Shown: one piece after another, positions 47,300-58,754 of the stretch
How the letters are laid out: the number at the start of each line of letters is the position of its first letter
How positions within the stretch are numbered: the first letter of the stretch is position 1
NCBI RefSeq assembly: GCF_030373245.1
Contig: NZ_JAUCZF010000004.1
Location: 1-64,000, forward strand
Source of the DNA: Hydrogenophaga sp.
GTDB taxonomy: Bacteria > Pseudomonadota > Gammaproteobacteria > Burkholderiales > Burkholderiaceae_C
Reading direction: 5' to 3'
DNA length: 64,000 nt
Position numbers and translations under genes: made by a program
Notes under the pieces: generated by a model
What the model was told of the DNA's origin: nothing
What the model saw: only the letters and a program-made list of their open reading frames with translations
Databases searched by the model: none

Positions 47300-48274
47300 T
47301 CAGCTCAGCGTGGGGCTCACCGGCGGGCTCGGTGTACCGGCGGGGGCGAGCTGGGCGAACTGGCCGAACTTGGCGGCCAGGTGGGCTTCGCCGCGCTCCA
47401 GCATGTAGTAGCGAAAGGCCTCGGCTGGCGGCGAAAGCAGTTTGGACAGCGTGTGCACCACATTCCAGGCGCGCACGATGGGTGTGCCTTCCACATCCAG
47501 CACCGCGATGAGCCGGTTCTCCAGTTCCAGACCGATGGTGTGCAGCGAGAGAAAGCTGATGCCCATGCCCGCCATGACCGCCTGCTTGATGGTCTCGTTG
47601 CTGTTCATCTCCATCACCACGCGCGGCTCCAGCTGCGTTCGCTCAAAGAACTTTTCCATGGCGGCGCGGGTGCCCGACCCCCGCTCGCGCAGGATGAAGC
47701 CATAGGGCTGCAGCGCTTCGGCGGTGGGGTGGCCGATCTTGAGCAGTGGGTGATCGACCGGGGCCACGAACACATGCGGATGGGCGGCGAAGGGCTCGGC
47801 GCGCGTGGCCAGCTCAGTGGGCGGGCGACCCATGACCGCAATGTCCACGTCATTTCCGTGGAGCATCTTGACCAGTTGTTCGCGGTTGCCCACCGCCAGC
47901 CGAATCTCGATGCCCGCGTGTTCGCGCTGGAACTCCGCCAGCAATCGCGGTAGAAAGTACTTGGCGGTGCTGACCATGCCGATGGTGAGCGTGCCCACCT
48001 CCAGGCGCTGCAGGCGGGCGGCGGCGTCTTCGGCGTCTTTCAGCGTGGCGAGCATCTTGCGCGCGTAGACCAGCATGTACTCGCCAGCCGTGGTGAGCGC
48101 GACCTGGCGGCCTTTGCGGTCAAACAGCGGCAGGCCGACATGGCCTTCCAGCTCCTTGACCTGCATGGTCACGGCAGGCGGCGTAAGGTGCAGGACTTCG
48201 GCGGCGCGGGCAAAACTCAGGTGCCGCGCCACCTCCGTGAAAACCCTGAGCTGGCGGAAGGTGGTGTTTTTCAT
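47300..48274 (-). CDS. cbbR: LysR-type regulator CbbR (second copy)
   Basis: MKNTTFRQLRVFTEVARHLSFARAAEVLHLTPPAVTMQVKELEGHVGLPLFDR; divergent from the second cbb operon. Confidence 0.9.
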   Translation of the reverse strand: MKNTTFRQLRVFTEVARHLSFARAAEVLHLTPPAVTMQVKELEGHVGLPLFDRKGRQVALTTAGEYMLVYARKMLATLKDAEDAAARLQRLEVGTLTIGMVSTAKYFLPRLLAEFQREHAGIEIRLAVGNREQLVKMLHGNDVDIAVMGRPPTELATRAEPFAAHPHVFVAPVDHPLLKIGHPTAEALQPYGFILRERGSGTRAAMEKFFERTQLEPRVVMEMNSNETIKQAVMAGMGISFLSLHTIGLELENRLIAVLDVEGTPIVRAWNVVHTLSKLLSPPAEAFRYYMLERGEAHLAAKFGQFAQLAPAGTPSPPVSPTLS

Positions 48275-48289
48275 TAAGTAATTGCTTAA
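48274..48289. promoter_or_regulatory. TTAAG-TAATTG-CTTAA palindrome in the cbbR2-cbbY intergenic region
   Basis: Perfect dyad overlapping the cbbR2 start; plausible CbbR operator. Confidence 0.5.
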
Positions 48290-48388
48290 CTTAAATGTGA
48301 TCTATCGTGAATTTACCTTATTTAAGTGACTGCCTATAGTTAACCCACGACCCCGCTGACCACGGGGTCTCTTGAACAGGTGACCCCT

Positions 48389-49123
48389 ATGCTGAAAGCC
48401 CTTATCTTCGACGTCGACGGCACGCTGGCCGACACGGAAGCCGTGCACCTGGAGGCCTTCAACCACGCGTTTGACCAGGTTGGCCTGGACTGGCACTGGA
48501 CCCGCGAGGATTACACCCGCCTGCTGGAAATTTCCGGGGGCAAAGAGCGCCTGCGCCACCACTGGAACGTGGTGAATCCCGGCATGACCTCGCTGGAAGG
48601 TGGTGCGCTCACCGACACCATCAACCGGCTGCACGAGTTCAAGACCGCGTACTACGAGAACGCGGTCAACGAGGGCGCGGTGCAGCTGCGCCCCGGGGTG
48701 CTGGCGCTGATGAACGAAGCCCATGCCCAGGGCCTGAAGCTGGCCATCGCCACCACCACTTCACCAGTCAACATCGCCGCGCTGCTGCGCAAGGCCGTGG
48801 GCCCAGACTGGCGCCAGATGTTCCTCGCGGTGGGCGATGGCTCTTCTTCGCCGGTCAAGAAGCCGCATCCGCAGGTGTACCTGCAGGTGCTGGGCGACAT
48901 GGCCATGCAGCCCGCGGACTGCCTGGCCTTTGAGGATTCGGCCAACGGGCTGCGCGCAGCCATGGCAGCCGGGTTGCAAACCGTGATCACGCCCAGCGAC
49001 TTCACCGCCCACCAGGACTTCACCGGCGCGCTGCGCGTCTTGCCTGATCTCTCGGGCGTGTCGGTGGCGCAGCTGCGCGAATGGCTGGCCGCGGCACCGC
49101 ATTTGCCTGCCGCCACCCACTGA
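48389..49123 (+). CDS. cbbY: HAD-family phosphatase CbbY
   Basis: [24 protein letters not shown]...[12 protein letters not shown]; first gene of the cbb operon. Confidence 0.92.
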   Translation: MLKALIFDVDGTLADTEAVHLEAFNHAFDQVGLDWHWTREDYTRLLEISGGKERLRHHWNVVNPGMTSLEGGALTDTINRLHEFKTAYYENAVNEGAVQLRPGVLALMNEAHAQGLKLAIATTTSPVNIAALLRKAVGPDWRQMFLAVGDGSSSPVKKPHPQVYLQVLGDMAMQPADCLAFEDSANGLRAAMAAGLQTVITPSDFTAHQDFTGALRVLPDLSGVSVAQLREWLAAAPHLPAATH

Positions 49124-49137
49124 GCACCCGACCCGGA

Positions 49138-49833
49138 ATGACCAACGACATGATTCGCCTCGCCCCCTCCATCCTGTCCGCCGATTTCGCCCGTCTGGGC
49201 GAAGAGGTTCGCGCCATCGAAGCTGCCGGGGCCGATCTGGTGCACTTCGACGTGATGGACAACCACTACGTGCCCAACCTCACCATCGGGCCACTGGTGT
49301 GTGAAGCGATCCGGCCGCACGTGAAGATTGGAATTGACGTGCACCTGATGGTCGAGCCGGTGGATGCGCTGATCCCGCTGTTCGCGAAGGCCGGCGCCAA
49401 CCTCATCACGTTTCATCCCGAAGCCAGCCGCCATGTGGACCGCACGCTGCAGCTGATCCGCGACCACGGCTGCAAGGCCGGCCTGGTGTTCAACCCGGCC
49501 ACGGCGCTGGCGCTCATGGACCATGTGATGGACCGCCTCGACATCGTGCTGCTCATGAGCGTGAATCCCGGTTTTGGCGGACAGAAGTTCATCCCGTCCA
49601 CGCTGGACAAGCTGCGTGCCGCGCGCCAACGCATCACCGCCCACACCGAGGCCGGTGGACAGCCGATCTGGCTGGAAGTGGACGGTGGCGTGAAGGTGGA
49701 CAACATCGCGCAGATCGTGGCCGCAGGGGCCGACACACTGGTGGCCGGCAGCGCGGTGTTCGGCGCGCCCGATGAAGGCGGTGGCTACCGCACCGTGATG
49801 CAGCAACTCAGAACCAACGCTGTCCAGCGCTGA
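49138..49833 (+). CDS. rpe: Ribulose-phosphate 3-epimerase
   Basis: [52 protein letters not shown]. Confidence 0.97.
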   Translation: MTNDMIRLAPSILSADFARLGEEVRAIEAAGADLVHFDVMDNHYVPNLTIGPLVCEAIRPHVKIGIDVHLMVEPVDALIPLFAKAGANLITFHPEASRHVDRTLQLIRDHGCKAGLVFNPATALALMDHVMDRLDIVLLMSVNPGFGGQKFIPSTLDKLRAARQRITAHTEAGGQPIWLEVDGGVKVDNIAQIVAAGADTLVAGSAVFGAPDEGGGYRTVMQQLRTNAVQR

Positions 49834-49876
49834 CTCGATCGCGCACCGAATCATCCCTTCGAAAAAAGAGTTCACC

Positions 49877-50971
49877 ATGCCCACCCGCCGCCGCTTCACG
49901 CTCACGCAGTACCTCATCGAACAGCGCCGCCGCTTTCCCACCGCCAGCGGCGACTTCAACGCGCTGGTGCTCGACGTGGCACTGGCCTGCAAGGCCATCG
50001 CGCGCACCGTGGCCTTTGGCGACCTGGGCGGCATGATCGGCAGCCCCGAGGCGGTGACCACCACGGTGAACGTGCAGGGCGAAGAGCAGAAGCGGCTGGA
50101 CGTGATCAGCAACGACTACTTCATGCAGATGACGGAGTGGGGCGGTCACCTGGCGGGCATGGCCTCGGAAGAGATGGACCACCCGTACCAGATCCCGGCC
50201 ACCATCCCGCGCGGCAAGTACCTGCTGGTGTTTGATCCGCTGGACGGCTCGAGCAACATCGATGTGAACGTGACGGTCGGCAGCATCTTCAGCATCCTGC
50301 GCGCGCCACAGGACGTGATCGACAGCGGGCGCGATGTGGTCGAAGCCGACTTCTTGCAGCCCGGTACGCAGCAGATGGCTGCCGGCTACGCGCTCTACGG
50401 CCCGACCACCATGCTGGTGCTCACCGTGGGGCAGGGCGTGGCCGGCTTCACGCTCGACCCCAATCTGGGCCAGTTCATGCTCACGCACCCCAACCTCAGG
50501 GTGCCCGAAGACACGCAGGAATTTGCCATCAACGCGTCCAACAGCCGTTTCTGGGAAGCGCCCATCAAGCGCTACGTGGACGAGTGCCTGGCCGGCAAGA
50601 CCGGCCCGCGCGGCAAGGACTTCAACATGCGCTGGATCGCCAGCATGGTGGCCGAGGCGCACCGCATTCTCATGCGCGGCGGCGTCTTCATGTACCCGCG
50701 CGACACCAAGGACCTGAGCAAGAACGGCCGTCTGCGCCTGCTGTACGAAGCCAACCCGGTCGGCATGATCCTGGAGCAGGCCGGTGGCCGCGCCAGCACC
50801 GGTCGCGATCCCATGCTGAACGTCAAACCGACATCGCTGCACCAGCGTATCGGCCTGGTGTTTGGCTCCAAGAACGAGGTCGAGCGCATCGAGCGCTACC
50901 ACCGAGAACCCAGCGCCTACAAGGACGACGCCAACCCGCTGTTTGTAGAACGCTCACTTTTCCGAGACTGA
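49877..50971 (+). CDS. fbp: Fructose-1,6-bisphosphatase class I
   Basis: [26 protein letters not shown]; cbb context (CbbF). Confidence 0.96.
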   Translation: MPTRRRFTLTQYLIEQRRRFPTASGDFNALVLDVALACKAIARTVAFGDLGGMIGSPEAVTTTVNVQGEEQKRLDVISNDYFMQMTEWGGHLAGMASEEMDHPYQIPATIPRGKYLLVFDPLDGSSNIDVNVTVGSIFSILRAPQDVIDSGRDVVEADFLQPGTQQMAAGYALYGPTTMLVLTVGQGVAGFTLDPNLGQFMLTHPNLRVPEDTQEFAINASNSRFWEAPIKRYVDECLAGKTGPRGKDFNMRWIASMVAEAHRILMRGGVFMYPRDTKDLSKNGRLRLLYEANPVGMILEQAGGRASTGRDPMLNVKPTSLHQRIGLVFGSKNEVERIERYHREPSAYKDDANPLFVERSLFRD

Positions 50972-51034
50972 ACTTTCAACACCATTCGATCAACCGCAGA
51001 CACCCATCCGCATCGCCTGCCGGGCTTTGTTCAA

Positions 51035-51111
51035 AACACCGCCGGGCCGGCTTTGCCGGACGGCTGGTGTTGCCCCCTTGAGGGGGTGACGCCGCAGGCG
51101 GCGCGGGGGTG
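51035..51111. repeat. Dispersed GC-rich repeat between fbp and prk (copy B, inverted)
   Basis: AACACCGCCGGGCCGGCTTTGCCGG...TTGCCCCCTTGAGGGGGTGACGCCGCAGGCGGCGCGGGGGTG. Confidence 0.75.
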
Positions 51112-51123
51112 ATAGGAGCACAC

Positions 51124-52002
51124 ATGTCAGAACGCCACCCCATCATCGCCATCACCGGTTCCAGCGGTGCGGGCACGTCCACCGTCACGCGCACCTTCCA
51201 GAACATCTTCCGGCGAGAGGATGTCACGGCAGCCATCATCGAGGGCGACAGCTACCACCGCTACGACCGCAAGTCGATGAAGCTGCAGGCCGCCGAGCAA
51301 GAGAAGGCAGGCAATGTCAACTTCAGCCACTTCGGTGCCGAGGCCAACCTGTTCGGTGAAATCGAAACGCTGTTCAAGACCTACAGCGAGACCGGCACCG
51401 GCAAGAGCCGCAAGTACCTGCACAACGCCGAAGAGGCCGCACCCTACCAGCAGGAGCCGGGCACCTTCACGCCCTGGGAGCCGCTGCCCGATGGCACCAA
51501 CATGCTGTTCTACGAAGGCCTGCATGGCGCGGTGGTCACGCCCGAGCACAACGTGGCGCAGTACCCGGACCTGCTGGTGGGCGTGGTGCCGGTGATCAAC
51601 CTGGAGTGGATCCAGAAGCTCTACCGCGACAAGAACATGCGCGGCTACAGCGCCGACGCGGTGACCGACACCATCCTGCGCCGCATGCCCGACTACGTGA
51701 ACTACATCACTCCGCAGTTCCAGTACACGCACGTGAACTTCCAGCGCGTGCCCATCGTGGACACGTCCAACCCTTTTGTCGCGCGCGACGTGCCCACGGC
51801 CGACGAGAGCATGGTGGTGATCCGTTTCGCCAAGCCCAAGGGCATCGATTTCCCCTACCTGCTGAGCATGATCAACGGCTCGATGATGAGCCGCGCCAAC
51901 ACCATCGTGGTCCCCGGCGGCAAGATGGAGCTCGCCATGCAGCTGATCTTCACGCCCTTCATCTGGCGGATGGTGGAGCGACGTAAACGCGCTCTGGCTT
52001 GA
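51124..52002 (+). CDS. prk: Phosphoribulokinase
   Basis: [37 protein letters not shown]; cbb context (CbbP). Confidence 0.97.
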   Translation: MSERHPIIAITGSSGAGTSTVTRTFQNIFRREDVTAAIIEGDSYHRYDRKSMKLQAAEQEKAGNVNFSHFGAEANLFGEIETLFKTYSETGTGKSRKYLHNAEEAAPYQQEPGTFTPWEPLPDGTNMLFYEGLHGAVVTPEHNVAQYPDLLVGVVPVINLEWIQKLYRDKNMRGYSADAVTDTILRRMPDYVNYITPQFQYTHVNFQRVPIVDTSNPFVARDVPTADESMVVIRFAKPKGIDFPYLLSMINGSMMSRANTIVVPGGKMELAMQLIFTPFIWRMVERRKRALA

Positions 52003-52084
52003 CCCACCCCCGCGCCGCCTGCGGCGTCGCCCCCTCCAGGGGGCAACACCTGCGGCCCGGCATAGCCGGTTCCGCGGTGTTCTG
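52003..52084. repeat. Dispersed GC-rich repeat between prk and tkt (copy C)
   Basis: CCCCCGCGCCGCCTGCGGCGTCGCCCCCTCCAGGGGGCAACACCTGCGGCCCGGCATAGCCGGTTCCGCGGTGTT. Confidence 0.75.
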
Positions 52085-52145
52085 GAACCCATCCCCTCGC
52101 TCCCTGTTGGCCCGCTTACGGTCGCCATCATTTCCAGGAAATGAC

Positions 52146-54170
52146 ATGAACAACCCCTCTCCCGAACTCGCGAAGCAGATGGCCAATGCCATTCGCATGC
52201 TGTCCGTCGATGCGGTGGAAAAGGCCAAGAGCGGCCACCCGGGTGCACCCATGGGCATGGCGGACATCGCCGAGGTGCTGTGGAACCGGCACCTGAAGCA
52301 CAACCCGGCCAACCCACACTGGCCAGACCGCGACCGCTTCGTGCTCTCCAACGGCCACGGCTCGATGCTGATCTATGCGCTGCTGCATCTCACCGGCTAT
52401 GACCTGCCCATCGATGAGCTGAAAAACTTCCGCCAGCTGCACAGCAAGACTGCCGGCCACCCCGAGGTCGGTATCACGCCCGGTGTGGAGACCACCACCG
52501 GGCCGTTGGGCCAGGGCTTCACGAATGCGGTGGGCATGGCGCTGGCCGAAAAGCTGCTGGCGGCCGAGTTCAACCGCGAGGACGAAACGGTGAGCCACCA
52601 CATCGTCGATCACTTCACCCATGTGTTTCTGGGCGATGGCTGCCTCATGGAAGGCATCAGCCACGAAGCCGGCTCACTGGCGGGCACGCTTCGCCTGTCC
52701 AAACTGATTGCCTTCTACGACGACAACGGTATTTCCATCGACGGCCATGTGGAAGGCTGGTTCACCGACGACACGCCCAAGCGCTTTGAAGCCTATGGCT
52801 GGCACGTGATCCCGGGTGTGGATGGGCACGACCCGGTCGCGGTCGAGGCCGCTCTGGTGGCGGCGAAAAAACAGGCCATGCAACCGCACGGCAAGCCCAC
52901 GCTGATCTGCTGCAAGACCGTGATCGGCATGGGTTCACCCAACAAGGCCGGCACGCACGATGTGCATGGCGCTGCGCTCGGTGCCGCTGAGGTGCAGGCC
53001 ACGCGCGACGCGCTGGGCTGGACGGCCGCGCCCTTCGAGGTGCCTGCCGAAATCGGCCTGGCCTGGAACGCCGTGGAGCGTGGCGAGACGGCCGAGCGCG
53101 CGTGGCGCCAGCGTTTCGAGGCTTATCGCGTGCAATACCCGCTGGAAGCCGCCGAGTTCGAGCGCCGCATGGCGGGCGACCTGTTGCCCGCGTTCGAAAA
53201 ACAGCTGCCGGAGCTGTTCGCGGCTGTCGCGGCCAAGGCCGACGCCATCGCCACCCGCAAGGCGAGCCAGAATGCGCTGGATCTGCTGGCGCCGCTGGTC
53301 CCCGAGTTCTTCGGTGGCAGTGCCGACCTCACCGGCTCCAACCTCACCAACTTCAAGGGCTGCGTGAAGGCCGGCCGCGATGCCTGGGGCAACCACCTGA
53401 GCTACGGCGTGCGCGAATTCGGCATGGCCGCCATCATGAACGGCATCGCGCTGCACGGCGGCTACCTCCCGTACGGTGGAACCTTTCTGACCTTCAGCGA
53501 CTACAGCCGCAACGCCATCCGCATGGCCGCGCTGATGAAGCAGCGCGTGATCCACGTGTTCACCCACGACTCCATCGGCCTGGGCGAAGACGGCCCGACC
53601 CACCAGTCGGTCGAGCATGTGCCCAGCCTGCGCATCATCCCGGGGCTGGACGTGTGGCGCCCGGCGGATGGCCTGGAGACGGCGGTGGCCTGGGTCTGTT
53701 CTGTCGAGCGCCGCGATGGGCCGAGCGCCTTGTGTCTGTCGCGCCAGAATCTGCCGCGCGTGTCCGAGCACATCACGGCGGGTCAGATCCGCAGCGGCGG
53801 TTACTCACTGTCGGACATGGAGCGTCCGCAAGCGGTGATCGTGGCCACCGGATCGGAGGTCGAGATGGCGCTGGCTGCCCAGAAGGCCCTCGCTGGCGAG
53901 GGCATTGCCACCCGCGTCGTGTCCATGCCCTGCAGCAATGTGTTCGACCGCCAGCCGCGCACCTACCAGGACCAGGTGCTGCCAATCGACTTGCCCGCGG
54001 TGGCGGTGGAAGCCGCGCACCCGGACTTCTGGCGCAAGTACGTCGGGCGCACCGGTGCCGTGGTCGGCATCGCGACCTTTGGCGAATCCGCGCCAGCCAA
54101 GGACTTGTACGCGCACTTCGGCATCACCTCAGCCAAGGTCGTCGAGGCGGTGAAGGGGCTGCTGCCATGA
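52146..54170 (+). CDS. tkt: Transketolase
   Basis: [45 protein letters not shown]; cbb context (CbbT). Confidence 0.97.
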   Translation: MNNPSPELAKQMANAIRMLSVDAVEKAKSGHPGAPMGMADIAEVLWNRHLKHNPANPHWPDRDRFVLSNGHGSMLIYALLHLTGYDLPIDELKNFRQLHSKTAGHPEVGITPGVETTTGPLGQGFTNAVGMALAEKLLAAEFNREDETVSHHIVDHFTHVFLGDGCLMEGISHEAGSLAGTLRLSKLIAFYDDNGISIDGHVEGWFTDDTPKRFEAYGWHVIPGVDGHDPVAVEAALVAAKKQAMQPHGKPTLICCKTVIGMGSPNKAGTHDVHGAALGAAEVQATRDALGWTAAPFEVPAEIGLAWNAVERGETAERAWRQRFEAYRVQYPLEAAEFERRMAGDLLPAFEKQLPELFAAVAAKADAIATRKASQNALDLLAPLVPEFFGGSADLTGSNLTNFKGCVKAGRDAWGNHLSYGVREFGMAAIMNGIALHGGYLPYGGTFLTFSDYSRNAIRMAALMKQRVIHVFTHDSIGLGEDGPTHQSVEHVPSLRIIPGLDVWRPADGLETAVAWVCSVERRDGPSALCLSRQNLPRVSEHITAGQIRSGGYSLSDMERPQAVIVATGSEVEMALAAQKALAGEGIATRVVSMPCSNVFDRQPRTYQDQVLPIDLPAVAVEAAHPDFWRKYVGRTGAVVGIATFGESAPAKDLYAHFGITSAKVVEAVKGLLP

Positions 54171-54856
54171 GCCATGCCTACGACCTCATCCTGTTCGATC
54201 TCGACGGCACGCTGATCGAGACGGCGCCTGAAATCGCCGATGCGGTGAACGACACGCTCGACGAGTTCGAATTGCCGCTGGTGACCCAGCAGCAGGTGAA
54301 CGACTGGATCGGCCACGGTACGCGCGAGCTGCTGATCCAGGCGCTGGCGTTTGTGGGCCACGAATCGGCCGATGTGGTGCGCAGCTCAGCACGCTTTCAG
54401 ACCATCGAGGCCGCCTTCAGTGGCCACTACCAGCGCCGCTGCGGCACGCGCAGCCATCTTTATCCCCAGGTGAGAGAGACGCTGCATACCTTGCGAGAAG
54501 CACGCGTGAAGCTGGTGGTGATGACGAACAAGGAAGGCCGATACACGCAGACCGTGCTCGATGCGCATCAGCTGGCTCCGCTGTTCGATCATGTGATTTC
54601 TGGCGACACGCTGCCAGTGAAGAAGCCCAACCCGGCAGGTGTAGAACACTGCATGGCCCGTTTCGGCGTGGCGCGCGCGCGCACCCTGTTCGTGGGCGAC
54701 TCATCCATCGACGTCGCGACCGCGCGCAATGCCGGCATCACCGTCTGGGCGCTGCCTTATGGCTACAACATGGGCGAGCCCATCGAAGCCTGCCAGCCCG
54801 ATCGTGTGATCGCTGATCTGTCGGCGCTGCGCGAGCCCCAGGGTACGGCGCGCTGA
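54167..54856 (+). CDS. gph: Phosphoglycolate phosphatase
   Basis: [49 protein letters not shown] overlap with tkt (CbbZ). Confidence 0.95.
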   Translation: MSHAYDLILFDLDGTLIETAPEIADAVNDTLDEFELPLVTQQQVNDWIGHGTRELLIQALAFVGHESADVVRSSARFQTIEAAFSGHYQRRCGTRSHLYPQVRETLHTLREARVKLVVMTNKEGRYTQTVLDAHQLAPLFDHVISGDTLPVKKPNPAGVEHCMARFGVARARTLFVGDSSIDVATARNAGITVWALPYGYNMGEPIEACQPDRVIADLSALREPQGTAR

Positions 54857-54917
54857 CACTGCGCCACTTCCGCGCGCTCGCATTCCACCCCATCGATTTT
54901 TTCAAGGACACCGCACC

Positions 54918-55985
54918 ATGGCACTCATCACCCTGCGCCAACTGCTGGATCACGCGGCCGAACATGGCTACGGCCTGCCGGCTTTCAACGTCAACAACAT
55001 GGAGCAGGTGCAGGCCATCATGCAGGCAGCTGATGCAGTCAACAGCCCGGTCATCCTGCAAGGTTCGGCCGGTGCGCGCTCCTACGCGGGTGAGCCCTTT
55101 TTGCGTCACCTGATCGCCGCCGCCATCGAGATGTACCCCCACATCCCCGTCTGCATGCACCAGGACCACGGCGCTGCACCGGCCATCTGTGCGCGCTCCA
55201 TCCAGTCGGGGTTCAGCTCGGTGATGATGGACGGCAGCCTGCTGGCCGACGGCAAGACGCCCGCGAGCTACGACTACAACGTGGCCACCACCCGCGAGGT
55301 GGTGGATCTGGCGCACGCCTGCGGTGTCTCGGTGGAAGGTGAACTCGGTTGCCTGGGTTCACTGGAAACCGGTAAGGCCGGCGAAGAAGATGGCCACGGC
55401 GCCGAAGGCGAGCTCGATCACTCCATGCTGCTGACCGACCCGGACGAAGCGGCCGACTTCGTGAGCAAGACGCAAGTGGATGCGCTGGCCATCGCCATCG
55501 GCACCAGCCACGGCGCCTACAAATTCAGCAGCAAGCCCAGCGGCAAGGTGCTGCGCATCGACCGCGTGAAGGAGATCCATCAGCGCATCCCCAGCGTGCA
55601 CCTGGTCATGCACGGCAGCTCCAGCGTGCCGGAAGACTGGCTGGCCATCATCAACCAGTACGGCGGCGACATGGGCCAGACCTACGGCGTGCCGGTGGAA
55701 GAAATTGTTGAAGGCATCAAGAACGGCGTGCGCAAGGTCAACATCGACACCGACCTGCGCATGGCCAGCACTGGAGCGATCCGCAAGCACCTGGCCGAAG
55801 ACCGCAAGAACTTCGACCCGCGCAAGTTCTACAAGGAAGCCACCAAGGCGATGCAGGCGATCTGCGCCGCGCGCTACGAGGCGTTTGGTGCGGCCGGCAT
55901 GGCATCGAAGATCACGAAGGTGCACAGCCTGGAGGCGATGCAGAAGCGCTACGACAAGGGGGAGTTGGCGGCGAAAGTGGCGTGA
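54918..55985 (+). CDS. fba: Fructose-bisphosphate aldolase class II
   Basis: [45 protein letters not shown]; cbb context (CbbA). Confidence 0.97.
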   Translation: MALITLRQLLDHAAEHGYGLPAFNVNNMEQVQAIMQAADAVNSPVILQGSAGARSYAGEPFLRHLIAAAIEMYPHIPVCMHQDHGAAPAICARSIQSGFSSVMMDGSLLADGKTPASYDYNVATTREVVDLAHACGVSVEGELGCLGSLETGKAGEEDGHGAEGELDHSMLLTDPDEAADFVSKTQVDALAIAIGTSHGAYKFSSKPSGKVLRIDRVKEIHQRIPSVHLVMHGSSSVPEDWLAIINQYGGDMGQTYGVPVEEIVEGIKNGVRKVNIDTDLRMASTGAIRKHLAEDRKNFDPRKFYKEATKAMQAICAARYEAFGAAGMASKITKVHSLEAMQKRYDKGELAAKVA

Positions 55986-55991
55986 CCACTT

Positions 55992-56118
55992 GCGGGGAGG
56001 GGAGTATCAAGCCCCTCTGCCATCGAGGGGAAGCCAGCCCAGCACACGCCGAAGATCCGGCTTCGCCGGTCCGAGGGCGTGGTCCCCCTGGGGAAGCCGC
56101 GCGGCGGCGCAGGGGGGA
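55992..56118. repeat. GC-rich repeat between fba and the cytochrome c gene (copy D, divergent member)
   Basis: Multiple GC-rich hairpins incl. GATCCGGCTTCGCCGGTC and CCCCCTGGGGAAGCCGCGCGGCGGCGCAGGGGGG. Confidence 0.6.
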
Positions 56119-56121
56119 GCT

Positions 56122-56730
56122 CTACTTGCTGCTCACGTACTCGGCGACAGCGGCCATTTCCAGTTCGGTCATTTTCTCGGCCACCACGTGCATCACCGCG
56201 TTGTCGTTGGTGCGTTCGCGCTTGTTGAACGATTTGAGCTGGGTGTGGATGTAGCCCGAGAACTGGGTGGCCAGGCGGGGTAGGCTGGCCGTGCCTTCGG
56301 CCGCTGTGCCGTGGCAGCTCGCACAAGAGGGCACGCCGCTGAACTTGTTGCCGTTGTGGTAGACGTAGCGACCCATGGCGGCAAGCTGCGGGTCTTTGGC
56401 CTCTTCGCGGGGCAGACTCATTTTCTCGTAGTACTTGCCCAGGGCCAGCATTTCGTCGGGCGTGAGCTTGGCCACCATTTCGGCCATGGCGGTGCTCTTG
56501 CGCTGCCCGTTCTTGAAGGCTGCGAGCTGCTTGGCCACGTATTCGGCGTGTTGTCCGGCCAGGCGGGGAAAGATTTCACTGGTGGACTCGCCTTGTGCGC
56601 CATGGCACAGAAAGCAGGAGCCTCCAGCAATTTTCTTGGCGCGAGCTTCATCGGCCTGCGCCCAGGCAACCGAGCTGCCGAGCAGTGCCACGACGAGGCC
56701 AGCGAGTGCGGTGAATCGGACGGGTGTCAT
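56122..56730 (-). CDS. Dihaem c4-like cytochrome c
   Basis: Signal peptide; two haem motifs CFLCH and CASCH. Confidence 0.88.
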   Translation of the reverse strand: MTPVRFTALAGLVVALLGSSVAWAQADEARAKKIAGGSCFLCHGAQGESTSEIFPRLAGQHAEYVAKQLAAFKNGQRKSTAMAEMVAKLTPDEMLALGKYYEKMSLPREEAKDPQLAAMGRYVYHNGNKFSGVPSCASCHGTAAEGTASLPRLATQFSGYIHTQLKSFNKRERTNDNAVMHVVAEKMTELEMAAVAEYVSSK

Positions 56731-56805
56731 TGCATCACTTTTGACTGATATTTGAGAACGAAAAAAAAGCGCTCCGGTGAGACACCGGGGCGATTCTGAA
56801 GTTCG

Positions 56806-58089
56806 TCAGGCCAGGGTATCGGCCCAGATGTTGCGAGCCCAGCCCATGGCGTATTTGCCTTCGAGCTCGCTGGCGGCGGTGGACACACCGCCGGAGCCAG
56901 GTACCGTGAGCATGGTCTTTTTCTCTGCGTCGTACCGGTGCACGCTGGCCACGTGTACCGCCTCCTCGGCGGTGACGAAGCTGTAGCAGGTGTTGGCGTA
57001 GATCGGCAGTGCCTGCAGCTCCTGGCCGGCCAGCAGGGCGACCACGGCAGCCGCACAGTTCTTGCCGTGCTGGTTCGCCATGTGGCCCGACTTGGGCATG
57101 CCAGGCGCGGTCTGGATCGCGTCGCCGAGCACGTGCACATTCTTGACGGCTTTGGACTCGAAAGTCAGAAAGTCGACCTCGCACCAGCGCTTGTTGGCCG
57201 TGTCCAGCCCAGTCTTGCGGGCGATCTCGCCAGCGCGCATGTTGGGCACCACGTTGAGCACGGCGGCCTTGAAATCTTCGTTGAAGTCGAACTTCAAGGT
57301 GTTGGTGGCGGCGTCCACGTCGACCACGCGGTGCTTGGGCCGGTAGTCGATCATGCCGTCGTAGTGGTCTTTCCAGGCTTTCAGGAACAGGCCCTTCTTG
57401 GACTGGATGTCGTCGTTGGCGTCGAACACCACGACCTTGCTCTTGGGCTTGGCGGTCTTGAAGTAGCTCGCCACCATGCAGGCGCGCTCGTAGGGGCCGG
57501 GCGGGCAGCGGTAAGGAGCCAGCGGAATGGTGAGCGCGTAAACGCCGCCATCGGGCATGGCTTCGAGCTGCTTGCGCAGTGCCACCGTCTGCGGGCCGGC
57601 CTTCCAGGCGTGCAGCACCTTGTCTTGCGCGCCGGGCTTGGCCATGCCAGGCAGGCTTTCCCACATGAAGTCGATGCCGGGGGAGACGATCAGGCGGTCG
57701 TAAGGCAGTTCGCCGCCGCTGGCCAGCTTGACCATGCGCTTGTCCGGATCGATGCTGGCCACCATGTCGCGCACAAGTTTGATGCCGTGGCGTTTCTCCA
57801 GGTTGGAGTAGGGCGTGGTGATGTCGGCCATGGTCTTGTGGCCACCCAGCACCAGATTGGAGATGGGGCAGGAGATGAAGTCGGCGTTGGGCTCGATCAG
57901 GGTGACCTGGATGCGGTTGTCCGAGAACATGCGCAGGTACTTTGCAGCGGTGGCGCCGGCGTAACCGCCACCGACCACCACCACCTTGGCGCCGCTGCCA
58001 CCACCCGAGGTGGCGCAGCCGCTCATGAGGCCCAGACCGGCGACGGCAGAACCGGCGCCCAGCGTTTGTACAAATTGACGGCGTTGCAT
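56806..58089 (-). CDS. soxF: Flavocytochrome c sulfide dehydrogenase-like flavoprotein (SoxF)
   Basis: Tat-like leader MQRRQFVQTLGAGSAVAGLGLMSGC; VVVVGGGYAGATAAKYLR; CPISNLVLGG; YRCPPGPYERACM. Confidence 0.88.
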   Translation of the reverse strand: MQRRQFVQTLGAGSAVAGLGLMSGCATSGGGSGAKVVVVGGGYAGATAAKYLRMFSDNRIQVTLIEPNADFISCPISNLVLGGHKTMADITTPYSNLEKRHGIKLVRDMVASIDPDKRMVKLASGGELPYDRLIVSPGIDFMWESLPGMAKPGAQDKVLHAWKAGPQTVALRKQLEAMPDGGVYALTIPLAPYRCPPGPYERACMVASYFKTAKPKSKVVVFDANDDIQSKKGLFLKAWKDHYDGMIDYRPKHRVVDVDAATNTLKFDFNEDFKAAVLNVVPNMRAGEIARKTGLDTANKRWCEVDFLTFESKAVKNVHVLGDAIQTAPGMPKSGHMANQHGKNCAAAVVALLAGQELQALPIYANTCYSFVTAEEAVHVASVHRYDAEKKTMLTVPGSGGVSTAASELEGKYAMGWARNIWADTLA

Positions 58090-58100
58090 GGTATGGCTCC

Positions 58101-58403
58101 TCACTTCTTCTGGGCGGCGAAATAGGCGGAGATCTGCTGGAGCTGTTCGTCGCTGTAGCCCTTGGAGATCTGGTGCATGATGGTCGCGGGCTTGCGACCC
58201 GACTTGAAGTCCATCAGCTTCTGGTACATGTCGTCCTTGTCCTTGCCTGCCAGGGATTCATTGCCTTCGAGCGCGCGGCCCTCGGTGCCGTGGCAGTTGG
58301 CGCAGGCTGTAGCCCAGATGCGCACTTGGCTGACCTGGGCTTGCGCGCCCACGGTCGCGGCGCACAGCACGCTTGCTGCCAGCCATTTCATGCTTGTCTT
58401 CAT
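58101..58403 (-). CDS. soxE: Cytochrome c (SoxE-like partner of SoxF)
   Basis: Signal peptide; CANCHGTEGRA; directly upstream of soxF. Confidence 0.85.
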   Translation of the reverse strand: MKTSMKWLAASVLCAATVGAQAQVSQVRIWATACANCHGTEGRALEGNESLAGKDKDDMYQKLMDFKSGRKPATIMHQISKGYSDEQLQQISAYFAAQKK

Positions 58404-58689
58404 TGTTGTCTCCGCTTGAAGGGTTGAACCGGGGAATCCAGATCTGAAGAAGCTTGGCCAACGTGCGCCAGAGGCGCCTTCTATTGGTGCTTCCGCATAT
58501 TTAGATGGTTGATGCTAGCACTGGCATCTTGGCAGAACGAGCCGGTTAAACCCTAGCGCAAATGGAGTGCCTGAGCAAGGATTTGTCAGGCTGTCGTCAG
58601 AGGGTTCACTGCCGCGCGAAGCGAGTGCAGGCAGGCGCAGCTTGTCAGCCTCTGTTGGAATTGGGGTTTACACTAATCTGTATATAGGC

Positions 58690-58708
58690 ATTCAATCATA
58701 TAGTGAAT
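58690..58708. promoter_or_regulatory. ATTCA-N9-TGAAT inverted repeat upstream of soxR
   Basis: Seen directly in the soxE-soxR intergenic region; ArsR/SoxR-type operator-like. Confidence 0.5.
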
Positions 58709-58754
58709 ACATCGGCGCCCTCGACCGCGCCACCACCCCGACGGAGACAGTCTC

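Noticed and set aside
48652-50112. 486-aa minus-strand ORF
   Set aside because: Antisense to cbbY, rpe and the start of fbp; no domain signal
56938-58125. 395-aa plus-strand ORF
   Set aside because: Antisense to the soxF-like gene
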